Source: Allostella sp. ATCC 35155 (lineage in GTDB: Bacteria; Pseudomonadota; Alphaproteobacteria; ATCC43930; Allostellaceae). From it: a stretch of DNA of 64,000 nucleotides. The notes beneath the pieces are model-generated. The model worked only from the letters and a program-made list of their open reading frames with translations, searched no databases and was not told where the DNA came from. Of this stretch, positions 34,526-42,612 are shown one piece after another. How positions within the stretch are numbered: position 1 is the first letter of the stretch; every line of letters begins with the position of its first letter. The stretch spans positions 3,654,001-3,718,000 of the forward strand of contig AP019701.1 of NCBI GenBank assembly GCA_006738865.1, read 5' to 3'. The position numbers and the translations under genes were made by a program.

Positions 34526-35608
34526 ATGAAACGAGCGACCAGGACGGGCCGGCGCCCGAGACTATCCGGAGTTCTCGCCGCGGCGTCGCTCGCCGTCGCC
34601 GGCGCTCTCGCACCGGCGGCGGCGGCCGAAGCGCCGATCAAGGTGGTCGGCTCGACGTTCGTGTCGCCGTTCCTGCGCAGCGTCTTCGACCGGCTGGTCG
34701 AGGCGAACCTCGTCGTTCCGCCGCAGCAGGAATACCGCGGCACGGTGCGGGGCCTGACCGAGTTCTGCCGCTCGGTCGCGCCGGACACGGCGAGCGTCGC
34801 GGCGATGTCGCGCCGGATGCGGACCTCGGAGTTCGAGGCGTGCCAGGCGAACGGCGTCGCCCAGATCATCGAAATCCAGCTCGGTTCCAACACGCTGGTG
34901 CTCACGGCCGGGCGCAAGGATGCCGACTTCGACCTGACCCTGCGCAATCTCTATGATGCGCTCGCCCGCGAGGTGCCCGCGGACGAGGAGTTCCTCCCCA
35001 ATACCCGGAAACGCTGGAAAGAGGTGGGTGACAACCTGCCCGACCTGCCGATTCGCGTCGCGGTGCCGGCCGAGGGCCTCGGGTCGCGCGGCTTCTTCGA
35101 GGATCGCTTCCTGCAGGCCGCATGCCGGAACATTCCCTCGATCCGCAGCATCTTCTCGGCCGAGTCCCGGGTCCGCCAGTGCGTCACGATGCGGAACGAC
35201 GAGCATGTGGTGGAGGTCGGCACGCCTTATGATCAGGCGGTGCGGCAGATCATGACCGGCGCGCCGGCCGGCACGATCGCCGTCGTGCCCTACAACATGG
35301 CGACCGCCATGAACGACCTGCTGAAGATCCTGCCGCTCGACGGCGTCCTGCCCTCCCCGACCACGGTCGCGGCGCGCACCTATCCGTTCAACCGGCCGCT
35401 CTTCGTCTACGTCAAGCGCGCCCATGTGAAGGACTATCGCGGTCGCGGCCCCGTCGCCGGGCTGCGCGAACTGATCACCGAGTTGACGCGCGAGCGCACG
35501 ATCGGACCCGACGGGTACCTGGTCGTCGAGGGCGTGGTGCCGCTCGCGGAAGACGAGCGGGAACGGGTCCGCAGCCGGGCCCTGCGACTGGCGACGATGG
35601 AGCGTTGA
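34526..35608 (+). CDS. PstS-like periplasmic phosphate-type binding protein
   Basis: 360 residues starting MKRATRTGRRPRL behind a strong AGGAGGGG ribosome site. A signal peptide ends near AAAAEAP (residue about 36). The mature start IKVVGSTFVSPFLRSVFDRL matches the PstS/PBP-like-2 opening (ixGSTxxxP). Later TIAVVPYNMA and YPFNRPLFVYVKRAHV are the hinge and sugar-phosphate-free C-lobe patterns of PstS-like sensors. No pstCAB follows; instead there is an unknown exported protein and a Na/Pi cotransporter. It may bind phosphate for signalling or present it to that carrier. This link is inferred from neighbourhood. Confidence 0.82.
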   Translation: MKRATRTGRRPRLSGVLAAASLAVAGALAPAAAAEAPIKVVGSTFVSPFLRSVFDRLVEANLVVPPQQEYRGTVRGLTEFCRSVAPDTASVAAMSRRMRTSEFEACQANGVAQIIEIQLGSNTLVLTAGRKDADFDLTLRNLYDALAREVPADEEFLPNTRKRWKEVGDNLPDLPIRVAVPAEGLGSRGFFEDRFLQAACRNIPSIRSIFSAESRVRQCVTMRNDEHVVEVGTPYDQAVRQIMTGAPAGTIAVVPYNMATAMNDLLKILPLDGVLPSPTTVAARTYPFNRPLFVYVKRAHVKDYRGRGPVAGLRELITELTRERTIGPDGYLVVEGVVPLAEDERERVRSRALRLATMER

Positions 35609-35610
35609 CG

Positions 35611-36375
35611 ATGCGCAGCATCCTCTTCCGGCCGCTCGCGGCCGCCGCAACCGCCCTGCTGCTGCTCGGAGCCGCGGCTTCGGAAGCCGCGGCCCAGGCC
35701 AATCCGCCGCCGAGCGGCGCCCAGGAGATGAAGCCCGAACCCCCGGTGCCGCTGCCGCCCCCGGCCAAGATGGCGGAAACGACGCGGGAGGAGGAGGCGA
35801 CTGACCTGATCCGCGACCGGCCGCGGACCCTGAACAAGCTGTGGGCCATGGTCGCCGGTGTCGCCGGCTGGACCGCCGACACGGCGATGGACGCGATTGA
35901 CGTCATCGCGCCGCCCTCCGCGAAGTCGCTGGCCTCGGCCCGCGACACCGGGCATCTCTTCAAGCTGCTCGGCCTCGCCGGCTACAAGATGAAGGAGATC
36001 GACAATCTCGTCGGCCTCATTCCCGGCCTGTCGTTCAAGTTCGGGCTGGTCCGCGAGGTGTCGGAGGCCGATCTCGACTATCTCGACGAGCAGATGGATC
36101 TGCACCGGCTGAACAATCCGGGGCTTCTGTCCGAGCTGCAGCGGGGCATCGTGTCCACGGTGGTCGCGATCAACTCGGGCGGCGGCATGCAGGTGTCCGA
36201 GCTGAAGCTGACGGTCCTGCCGCTGCCCAAGGCCGAGTTCGCGATCACGCCCTCCGAGGCGGCGCTGAGCGAGGAAGGCAGCGCCCTGATGCGCGCGATC
36301 CAGCGGGTCGACCGCCGGCTCCGCGACCTGGCGAAGACCGAGGTCCGCGCCGCCGTCAGCGAAGCCCGTCAGTAG
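35611..36375 (+). CDS. Exported protein of unknown function between PstS-like and Na/Pi genes
   Basis: 254 residues from ATG 35611 (a TTG at 35605 overlapping the previous stop is possible). A clear signal peptide, RPLAAAATALLLLGAAASEAAAQ, is followed by a Pro-rich stretch (PPPSGAQEMKPEPPVPLPPP) and then a helical, charged domain. That domain reads DRPRTLNKLWAMVAGVAGWTADTAMDAIDVIAPPSAKSL and later VSEADLDYLDEQMDLHRLNNPGLLSELQRG. No family recognised. No cysteines and no membrane anchor after the signal, so it is probably periplasmic. It is translationally close to the PstS-like gene (2-base gap) and 81 bases upstream of the cotransporter, suggesting a helper of phosphate uptake or envelope structure. 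Confidence 0.8.
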   Translation: MRSILFRPLAAAATALLLLGAAASEAAAQANPPPSGAQEMKPEPPVPLPPPAKMAETTREEEATDLIRDRPRTLNKLWAMVAGVAGWTADTAMDAIDVIAPPSAKSLASARDTGHLFKLLGLAGYKMKEIDNLVGLIPGLSFKFGLVREVSEADLDYLDEQMDLHRLNNPGLLSELQRGIVSTVVAINSGGGMQVSELKLTVLPLPKAEFAITPSEAALSEEGSALMRAIQRVDRRLRDLAKTEVRAAVSEARQ

Positions 36376-36384
36376 CGCCGCGTT

Positions 36385-36412
36385 CCGTCCGCCCCGCCCG
36401 TGGGGCGGACGG
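36385..36412 (+). terminator. Perfect 11-bp hairpin before the Na/Pi cotransporter gene
   Basis: Arms CCGTCCGCCCC (36385-36395) and GGGGCGGACGG (36402-36412), loop GCCCGT, 9 bases after the stop of the unknown protein. There is no T-tract. It is likely an intra-operon attenuator or stabiliser that sets the cotransporter lower than the two exported proteins. Confidence 0.6.
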
Positions 36413-36456
36413 CGCCGCTCCCGCCCCCGCCTCCGACCGAACGGAAGGCTGGCCGC

Positions 36457-38109
36457 ATGCTCGAGCTGTTCCTGGGCGTGTTCGCTGGGCTCGGGCTGTT
36501 CTTCGTCGGCATGCGCCTGCTTTCGGCGCACCTCAAGCAGTATGCCGGCAATCGGGTCCGCGTCGCCGCCGCCCGGCTGGCGCGACGGCGCTGGCTTATG
36601 ATCCTGCTCGGAGCGGGCGCCGGCGTGGCGACCCAGAGCACCAATGCCGTCACGGCCGCCGCCACCGGCCTCGCGACCGCCCAGGTCATCTCGATCCGCG
36701 AGGCCTTCCCGCTGATCGCCTGCGCCAATATCGGCACCTCGGCGATCGTCTTCCTGGCGGCGGTGGATTTCCATCTCGTGGTGCTGGCCGCCGCCGGTAT
36801 CGCCGGGCTGCTGTTCTATCTCAAGCTCGACCAGTCACCGCGGCATCGCGCCTATGTCGGCGCGATCCTCGCCTTCGTGCTGATCCTGTTCGGCCTCGAC
36901 ATGGTGGGCGAGGAGGCCAAGCGCCTGCGCGCCGACCCGATGCTGCAATCCTTCTTCGCCTCGCTCTCCGGCCTGCCGGTGCTGGCCTTCCTGGTCGGCG
37001 CGGCCCTGGTGCCCGTCCTGCAGACCGCCAAGACGGTGGCCGTCGTCGTGGCGCTGCTGGCGCAGTCGGGCGCCCTCGGTCCGGTCGAGGCGGCCTGCGC
37101 GGTGATCGGCGCCAACCTCACTTCGGCCGCCAACGTCGCGTTCCTGACGAACAGCGTCTCGCCGATGGGCCGGGCGCTGGGCCTCTACCAGGCGCTCCTC
37201 AAGGTGATCGGCTCGGCCCTGGCGACCCTGGCCCTCGGCGCCCTCCTCCTGGTCGAGCCGGATCTGATCCGGGCCTTCGATCCGACCGAGGCACCATTCT
37301 TCGTCGCCCTCGTCTACCTCCTGATGCAGTCGGGGGCCTATGCGGTCGCGCTGGCGGGCGAAGGGCCGATCGCCGCGCGCCTGAACGCCATGATCGTCCG
37401 CCGCCAGCGTGACGATCCGGCGGAGCCCCGGTTCATCAGCCGGCAGGCGCTGGGCGATCCGGCGACGGCGACCGAACTGGCGTTCAAGGAACATCTCGAC
37501 GTGCTGAACGGTCTCGCGACGGGCCTCGACGGCGTGCGCCACGACCGGCAGACGGCCACCGCCAAGCCGCGCGAGTGGGTGGCGATCGGACGCATGTTGC
37601 GGGAGTTCCTGGAGGCCCTGACGGACCGGGCGGAGGACGAGTCGGTGCGCCGGCGCACCGGCTCCCTGCAACGGCTGCACAATCTCGTCGTCGACATCCA
37701 GCCGCAGGTGCGGCGCCTGGCCGACAACATGGCGCGGTCGGGGGGCGATCCTGCCGTCGCCGAGCCGATGTCGATGATGGTCGAGAGCGCGCACGCCCTG
37801 CTGGAACAGTTCGCCGCCACCTGCCGCACGCGCGATCCGATCGACATCGCCCATATGACGGAGCTGACCGGCGACCGCGCGCCGATCACCGAGCGCATCC
37901 GCCTCGCCGTCATGTCGCAGAATGCCGCCGGCGCCGAGGCCGAGCGTGACCTGTTCGACTGCTGCATCACCTTCGAGCGCATCATCTGGCTGATCCGGCG
38001 CTATCTGCTGCTGTCGGACGAACCGGGCTCGCCCTACCTCGACGGCGTCGCGGACGGCCGATCCCGTGGGAGCGGCACGGAAGTTTCCCCCGAGGGAGAG
38101 CCGTTCTGA
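36457..38109 (+). CDS. Na/Pi cotransporter family protein with PhoU-like domain
   Basis: 550 residues. The N-terminal half has two Na/Pi-cotransporter repeats: the first has the GVATQSTNAVTAAATG signature (residues about 57-72), the second PVLQTAKTVAVVVALLAQSG. About nine membrane segments run to residue 310. The C-terminal 220 residues are soluble and helical, resembling PhoU (SLQRLHNLVVDIQPQVRRLADNMA). This is the NptA/YjbB architecture, moving phosphate with Na+; YjbB itself exports. ATG 36457 follows a GGAAGG site. Next to a PstS-like protein it supports a role in phosphate balance. Confidence 0.9.
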   Translation: MLELFLGVFAGLGLFFVGMRLLSAHLKQYAGNRVRVAAARLARRRWLMILLGAGAGVATQSTNAVTAAATGLATAQVISIREAFPLIACANIGTSAIVFLAAVDFHLVVLAAAGIAGLLFYLKLDQSPRHRAYVGAILAFVLILFGLDMVGEEAKRLRADPMLQSFFASLSGLPVLAFLVGAALVPVLQTAKTVAVVVALLAQSGALGPVEAACAVIGANLTSAANVAFLTNSVSPMGRALGLYQALLKVIGSALATLALGALLLVEPDLIRAFDPTEAPFFVALVYLLMQSGAYAVALAGEGPIAARLNAMIVRRQRDDPAEPRFISRQALGDPATATELAFKEHLDVLNGLATGLDGVRHDRQTATAKPREWVAIGRMLREFLEALTDRAEDESVRRRTGSLQRLHNLVVDIQPQVRRLADNMARSGGDPAVAEPMSMMVESAHALLEQFAATCRTRDPIDIAHMTELTGDRAPITERIRLAVMSQNAAGAEAERDLFDCCITFERIIWLIRRYLLLSDEPGSPYLDGVADGRSRGSGTEVSPEGEPF

Positions 38110-38125
38110 TATTCTGGCGCCGCCA

Positions 38126-38154
38126 GCCGGGACGTCGTCCCGGCCGAGCTTTTT
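38126..38154 (+). terminator. Rho-independent-type terminator
   Basis: Stem GCCGGGAC (38126-38133) and GTCCCGGC (38137-38144) with a 3-base loop, followed by CGAGC and five T (38150-38154). It sits between the cotransporter stop at 38109 and the bactofilin start at 38161, so the bactofilin is either read through at low level or has its own weak promoter. Confidence 0.7.
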
Positions 38155-38160
38155 CCGGAC

Positions 38161-38580
38161 ATGCGACAGGAGCGGGATCGAGTGACTGCGGGACCGACGA
38201 ACGAGAGCTATCTTTCGGTCGGCGAGGGCGTGGAGATCGCCGCCACGATCGAGCGCTGCAGCCGGATCTACGTCGCCGGAAAGGCGCGCCTGCAGACCGC
38301 CTGCAAATCCTTCGTCCTCGACGCCGGCGGGCGTGTCGAGGGTACCATCGAGTGCGAAACCGCGGAGGTCCGCGGACGCTTCGAAGGCGAGATCCGCGCC
38401 TCCCAGCGCCTGATCGTCCACGAAACCGGCCAGATCGAAGGTGAAATCCGCTACGGCCGGCTCGAAGTCGCCGACGGCGGCCGCCTGACCGGCCGGATCG
38501 AGACGCTGGCCGGCCCGACGGCGGACAGCCTGCGTGCCGGCGTCGAGCCCTACCGCGCCCCCACCGGCGCGACCGTCTGA
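38161..38580 (+). CDS. Bactofilin (polymer-forming cytoskeletal protein)
   Basis: 139 residues with the bactofilin beta-helix core from about 22 to 120: YLSVGEGVEIAATIERCSRIYVAGK, then successive rungs VEGTIECETAEVRG, FEGEIRASQRLIVHETGQIEGEI and YGRLEVADGGRLTGRIETL. Termini are short and disordered as usual. Bactofilins self-assemble without nucleotide into membrane-associated filaments that position cell-wall enzymes. There is no adjacent M23 peptidase gene, the usual partner. The terminator just upstream argues that it is not simply the last gene of the phosphate operon. Confidence 0.9.
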   Translation: MRQERDRVTAGPTNESYLSVGEGVEIAATIERCSRIYVAGKARLQTACKSFVLDAGGRVEGTIECETAEVRGRFEGEIRASQRLIVHETGQIEGEIRYGRLEVADGGRLTGRIETLAGPTADSLRAGVEPYRAPTGATV

Positions 38581-38583
38581 TCG

Positions 38584-38624
38584 GGCCGACCGACAACCGA
38601 TCCAGACGGTTCCGATCGTCGGCC
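38584..38624. terminator. Imperfect hairpin between convergent bactofilin and bioY
   Basis: Outer arms GGCCGAC (38584-38590) and GTCGGCC (38618-38624) enclose an inner AACCG/CGGTT stem. It fills the 54-base gap between convergent stops and may end both transcripts. Confidence 0.45.
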
Positions 38625-38634
38625 GGGGGCGGCT

Positions 38635-39189
38635 TCAGCCGCGCCCCGGCCCGGCGATCGCGCGCGCCGCGAGCGCGACCACGGCGATCTTGATGAGATC
38701 GCCCAGGACGAACGGCAGCAGGCCGACCTCGACCACGCGCGCCAACGGGACGAACAGAGCGAGCCAGGCGAGCCCGGCGCCGTAGAGGACGGCGAGGCCG
38801 ACGAGCATCGCCCCGACGCGTCCGACCGTTCCCCTGCCCCGGGCCAGCGCTCCGGCGGACCAGCTGGCGCCCAGCATCCCCAACAGGTACCCCCCAGTCG
38901 GACCCAGCATGTAGGGCAGCCCGACGCCCCGCTCCGGCGTACCCGAGAACACCGGCATGCCCATCGCGCCCGCCGCGAGATAGGCGAGGAACGTGGCGGT
39001 GGCGAGCCGCGGGCCCGTCGCCAGCGCGATGGCCATGACTGCGAGAGTCTGCAGGGTCATCGGAACGGGCCAGGACGGCACATGGACCTTGGCCGAGACG
39101 GTCAGGATCGCCACGCCCGCCAGGATGATGCCCGCCGTACGCATCGCCGCCCGCGCGTCGCGGCGCGTCATCCGGATCGCATCGCTCAT
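38635..39189 (-). CDS. bioY: Biotin transporter substrate-binding subunit BioY
   Basis: 184 residues, six membrane helices, S component of an ECF transporter. It carries KVHVPSWPVPMTLQTLAVMAIALATGPRLA, then YLAAGAMGMPVFSG and PYMLGPTGGYLLG, the biotin-pocket motifs of BioY. The ATG at 39189 follows a GAGGG site with 4-base spacing. bioM and bioN are not in view; solitary BioY proteins occur in alphaproteobacteria. The upstream region carries two BioR-like boxes, so repression by biotin status is likely. A GntR-family gene lies directly upstream on the same strand. Confidence 0.94.
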   Translation of the reverse strand: MSDAIRMTRRDARAAMRTAGIILAGVAILTVSAKVHVPSWPVPMTLQTLAVMAIALATGPRLATATFLAYLAAGAMGMPVFSGTPERGVGLPYMLGPTGGYLLGMLGASWSAGALARGRGTVGRVGAMLVGLAVLYGAGLAWLALFVPLARVVEVGLLPFVLGDLIKIAVVALAARAIAGPGRG

Positions 39190-39201
39190 CAGACCCTCAT
39201 T

Positions 39202-39211
39202 TTATAGATTA
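39202..39211. promoter_or_regulatory. BioR-like operator 1 upstream of bioY
   Basis: TTATAGATTA matches the reported alphaproteobacterial BioR consensus TTATMKATAA at nine of ten positions. It is 13 bases from the bioY start, where bound repressor would block the promoter or ribosome site. Confidence 0.7.
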
Positions 39212-39253
39212 GAACGGGTCTTTTTCTATAGAGTGATCCACAAACGCCGTCGA

Positions 39254-39263
39254 TAATAGATAA
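39254..39263. promoter_or_regulatory. BioR-like operator 2 upstream of bioY
   Basis: TAATAGATAA here reads TTATCTATTA on the bioY strand, again nine of ten to TTATMKATAA, with the same ninth-position change as box 1. The two boxes are 52 bases apart start to start, about five helical turns, in the only A/T-rich stretch nearby. It lies 4 bases beyond the stop of the GntR gene. Confidence 0.7.
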
Positions 39264-39267
39264 TCGA

Positions 39268-39936
39268 TCACCCGACGATCGCGAACCGACCGGGCAATAT
39301 TCGATCGGGCGGTGGCGCAGGCGCCTCGCCGATCCACCGCACATGCCGCCCGAGGATGGCACAGGCCGATTCGATGTCCCCGGCCCGGAGGCTGGCCAGA
39401 ATCGCGCGGTGGTCATGATCGGTGCGCGCCTCCCAGTCGGCCCGCCAGGCGGCGAAGAGGAAGCGCGCGCTCGCCTGATGCAGGTCGTCGATCGCGGCGA
39501 GCAGGCGCGGCATCCCGCATGGGGTCGCCAGCAGGCGATGGAAGCGACGGTTCGCCGCCTCCCAGGACCGGACGTCGCGCGATTCGTCGGCGGCCCGGGT
39601 CGCGGCGTCCGCCTCCTCCAGGATCGCCGGAGTGAGGTTCGGCACGGCATGGCGAAGCGCGAGCACCTCCAGCGCCGCCCGCATCTCCGCCACCTCCCGC
39701 ACCTCCGCCAGGCCGAAGGACGCCACCCGGACGCCGCGCCGCGGCATGCTGACGGCGAGCCCTTGGGATTCCAGGCGCCGGAACGCCTCGCGCACGGGGA
39801 CGTGGCTGGCACCGAACTCGGCCGCGACATGGTCCTGGCGCAGGCGCGAATCCGGCGCGATCTCGCCGGCGATGATGCGCTCGGCGAGGGTCCGGCTGAT
39901 GCGGACCGCCAGCGTCTCGTCCCGCCCGCCGCCCAT
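39268..39936 (-). CDS. GntR-family regulator with FCD domain (candidate BioR)
   Basis: 222 residues: an N-terminal winged helix (ISRTLAERIIAGEIAPDSRLRQDHVAAEFGASHVPVREAFRRLESQGL, about 13-60) and an FCD ligand domain with ALEVLALRHAVPNLTPA, NRRFHRLLATPCGMPRLL and the metal-type HDHRAILASLRAGDIESA near residue 175. Two readings compete. It lies immediately upstream of bioY, whose control region has BioR-like boxes, and BioR is a GntR protein often encoded beside bioY. It also starts 11 bases after hutF on the same strand, so it could serve histidine use, although the usual HutC has a UTRA rather than FCD domain. I favour BioR moderately. Confidence 0.87.
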   Translation of the reverse strand: MGGGRDETLAVRISRTLAERIIAGEIAPDSRLRQDHVAAEFGASHVPVREAFRRLESQGLAVSMPRRGVRVASFGLAEVREVAEMRAALEVLALRHAVPNLTPAILEEADAATRAADESRDVRSWEAANRRFHRLLATPCGMPRLLAAIDDLHQASARFLFAAWRADWEARTDHDHRAILASLRAGDIESACAILGRHVRWIGEAPAPPPDRILPGRFAIVG

Positions 39937-39946
39937 CGGACGGCGC

Positions 39947-41311
39947 CTATGCCGCCAGCAGACGGCGCATGGTCGCCGCGAAGCGGCGGCCGACGCGCTC
40001 GCGCGCGACGTGCCGGCCCTCGGTCACGACCGCCCGGCCGCCGATCCACACGGACCGCACCAGCCGGCCGTCGCCGGCGAATATCCACCCGTCGAGCCAG
40101 TGGTCGCCCCCGCGCCCCACCAGGGCAGGATGGTCCGGGTCGAGCAGCACGATGTCGCAGCGGCGGCCGGGCGCCAGCGCGCCGACGGCGCGGCCCGTCG
40201 CCGGAGTGCCGCCCGCCAGCGCCCGGTCGTACAGCGACCGACCGGTGGATCGCCCCTGCGCCGCCTCGGTGACGTTGCGGGTCTCGTCGCGCAGCCTCTG
40301 GCCGTACTCCAGCAGCCGCAGCTCCTCGGCCGCATCGATGCGCACGTTGCTGTCGCTGCCGATGCCGAAGCGGCCGCCCTGCGCAAGGAAGGGCGGCAGG
40401 GGATAGATGCCGTCGCCGAGATTCGCCTCGGTGATGGGGCAGAGGCCGGCGACGGCACCCGACGCCGCGATCCGTGCCACCTCCCCCGGGCTGACGTGGG
40501 TCGCGTGAACGAGGCACCAGCGACCGTCGACCGGCACCTCGTCCAACAGCCAGTCGACCGATCGGCGGCCGCTCCAGGCGAGGCACTCCTCGACCTCCCG
40601 CCGCTGCTCGGCGATGTGGATGTGGATCGGTGCCGCGCCCGCGTCGGCGACGACGTCCGCCAGGGTGTCCCGCGTGACTGCCCGGATCGAGTGGGGCGCG
40701 ATCCCGACGACGGCGTCGGCCACGTCCCGCAGCGCGTGCCGGGACGCCGCGACGATCCGAGCGAACTCGTCGGGCTCGCTGACGAAACGCCGCTGCCCCG
40801 GCTCCGGCGCCCCGCCGCCGAAACCGCAGAAGCGATAGAAGACCGGCAGGTGGGTCAGCCCGATGCCGCTCTCGGCCGCCGCCCGCGCGATGGCGACCGC
40901 CATCTCGGCCAGGTCGGCGTAGCGCCCGCCGTCCGGCGCATGGTGCAGATAGTGGAACTCGGTCACCGCGGTGAACCCGCTCTCGACCATCTCGACATAG
41001 GCCTGGGCGGCGATCGCGGCGACATCGTCGGGGTCGAGCCGGGCGAGGAAGCGGTACATGACCTGCCGCCAGCCCCAGAAATTGTCCTCGCCGGACCCAC
41101 GCCGCTCGGCCAGGCCGGCCATGCCGCGCTGGAACGCATGGCTGTGCAGGTTCGGCAATCCGGGCACGGCGATCCCGTCATGTGCCTCGCACCCCGCCTT
41201 CGCCGCTCCGCGCTCGACGCCGCCGATCCAGCCCCTCTCATCGACGGCGATGCGCACGTCGTCGGCCCACCCGTCCGGCAGCAGAGCATGGGCGAAATGC
41301 AGCATCTTCAT
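39947..41311 (-). CDS. hutF: Formimidoylglutamate deiminase HutF
   Basis: About 454 residues of the amidohydrolase superfamily. Metal and catalytic motifs are [16 protein letters not shown] (HxH), [44 protein letters not shown] and [11 protein letters not shown]. It converts N-formimino-L-glutamate to N-formyl-glutamate and ammonia, the two-step branch of histidine breakdown. Start chosen at 41311 ([15 protein letters not shown]); an ATG at 41323 adds MCLA. It is divergent from hutI with a 74- to 86-base shared control region. No hutG (N-formylglutamate deformylase) is visible in the window. Confidence 0.93.
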   Translation of the reverse strand: MKMLHFAHALLPDGWADDVRIAVDERGWIGGVERGAAKAGCEAHDGIAVPGLPNLHSHAFQRGMAGLAERRGSGEDNFWGWRQVMYRFLARLDPDDVAAIAAQAYVEMVESGFTAVTEFHYLHHAPDGGRYADLAEMAVAIARAAAESGIGLTHLPVFYRFCGFGGGAPEPGQRRFVSEPDEFARIVAASRHALRDVADAVVGIAPHSIRAVTRDTLADVVADAGAAPIHIHIAEQRREVEECLAWSGRRSVDWLLDEVPVDGRWCLVHATHVSPGEVARIAASGAVAGLCPITEANLGDGIYPLPPFLAQGGRFGIGSDSNVRIDAAEELRLLEYGQRLRDETRNVTEAAQGRSTGRSLYDRALAGGTPATGRAVGALAPGRRCDIVLLDPDHPALVGRGGDHWLDGWIFAGDGRLVRSVWIGGRAVVTEGRHVARERVGRRFAATMRRLLAA

Positions 41312-41397
41312 CGCAAGGCACATCCTGGTCCGGGTCGATCGCGTGTATCGTAGCCCCCGGCGTGACGCCGCGGCGAGGAGGGTTTGGGGGAACAGGC

Positions 41398-42612
41398 ATG
41401 GAGGCCGATCGCATCCTCGTCGATGGCCGCGTCGCGACCATGGAGCCCGGACCGGACGCCTACGGCACCGTTGCCGGCGGCGGCGCGGCAGTAGCGCTCG
41501 CCGGTGAGCGCATCGCCTGGGTCGGCCCCATGGACGACCTGCCGACCGGGCTCGGCCGGGCGGAACGCATCCCGCTGGACGGTCGCTGGGTGACGCCGGG
41601 CCTCGTCGACTGCCACACCCATCTCGTCCATGGCGGCGACCGGGCGCGCGAGTTCGAACTGCGGCTGGAGGGCGCCTCCTACGAGGAGCTGGCGCGCGCG
41701 GGCGGCGGCATCCTCTCGACCGTGCGGGCGACGCGCGCCGCCAGCGAGGGGGAACTGGTCGCGGGCGCCCTGCCCCGCCTCGATGCCCTGATCGCCGAGG
41801 GCGCCACCACCGTCGAGGTCAAGTCCGGCTACGGCCTGACGCCGGACGACGAGGCGAAGATGCTGCGCGCGGCCCGGCGCCTGGGGCGCGAGCGGCCGGT
41901 CGGCATCCGCACGACATTGCTCGCCGCCCACGCGCTGCCGCCCGAATTCGCCGGCGATCCCGACGGCTATGTCGACCTCTGCTGCGGACCGATCCTCGAC
42001 GCCGTGGCGGCCGAGGGGCTGGCGGACGCCGTCGACGCCTTCTGCGACCGCATCGCCTTCACCCGCGCCCAGACCGAGCGCGTATTCGCCGCCGCCCGCG
42101 CGCGCGGCCTGCCGGTCAAGCTGCATGCCGAGCAGCTGTCCAACCTCGGCGGCGCCGCGCTCGCCGCCGCGATGGGCGCGCTGTCGGCCGATCATCTGGA
42201 GCATCTCGACGATCCCGGTGCGGCCGCGATGGCGGCTGCCGGCACCGTCGCCGTGCTGCTGCCGGGGGCCTTCTACTTCCTGCGCGAGACGAAGCTACCG
42301 CCGGTCGAGATCCTGCGCCGCCTCGGGGTGCCGATCGCGATCTCGACCGACCTCAATCCCGGCTCCTCGCCCCTCTCCTCACCGCTCCTGGCGATGAACA
42401 TGGCCTGCACCCTCTTCCGACTGACGCCGGCCGAGGCCCTGACCGGGATGACGCGGAACGCCGCCCGGGCGCTGGGTCTCGGCGACGAGATCGGCACGAT
42501 CGCGCCCGGCAAGCGCGCCGACCTCGCGATCTGGGAGGTCGAGCGGCCCGGCGAACTCGCCTACCGGATCGGTTTCAACCCGCTGTGGCGGCGGCTGTGG
42601 AGTGGCAGATGA
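41398..42612 (+). CDS. hutI: Imidazolonepropionase HutI
   Basis: 404 residues. It begins [18 protein letters not shown] after a GGGGGAA ribosome site. Amidohydrolase motifs: [70 protein letters not shown] and [13 protein letters not shown]. It hydrolyses 4-imidazolone-5-propionate to N-formimino-glutamate, feeding HutF. The stop overlaps hutH in an ATGA. Confidence 0.95.
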   Translation: MEADRILVDGRVATMEPGPDAYGTVAGGGAAVALAGERIAWVGPMDDLPTGLGRAERIPLDGRWVTPGLVDCHTHLVHGGDRAREFELRLEGASYEELARAGGGILSTVRATRAASEGELVAGALPRLDALIAEGATTVEVKSGYGLTPDDEAKMLRAARRLGRERPVGIRTTLLAAHALPPEFAGDPDGYVDLCCGPILDAVAAEGLADAVDAFCDRIAFTRAQTERVFAAARARGLPVKLHAEQLSNLGGAALAAAMGALSADHLEHLDDPGAAAMAAAGTVAVLLPGAFYFLRETKLPPVEILRRLGVPIAISTDLNPGSSPLSSPLLAMNMACTLFRLTPAEALTGMTRNAARALGLGDEIGTIAPGKRADLAIWEVERPGELAYRIGFNPLWRRLWSGR

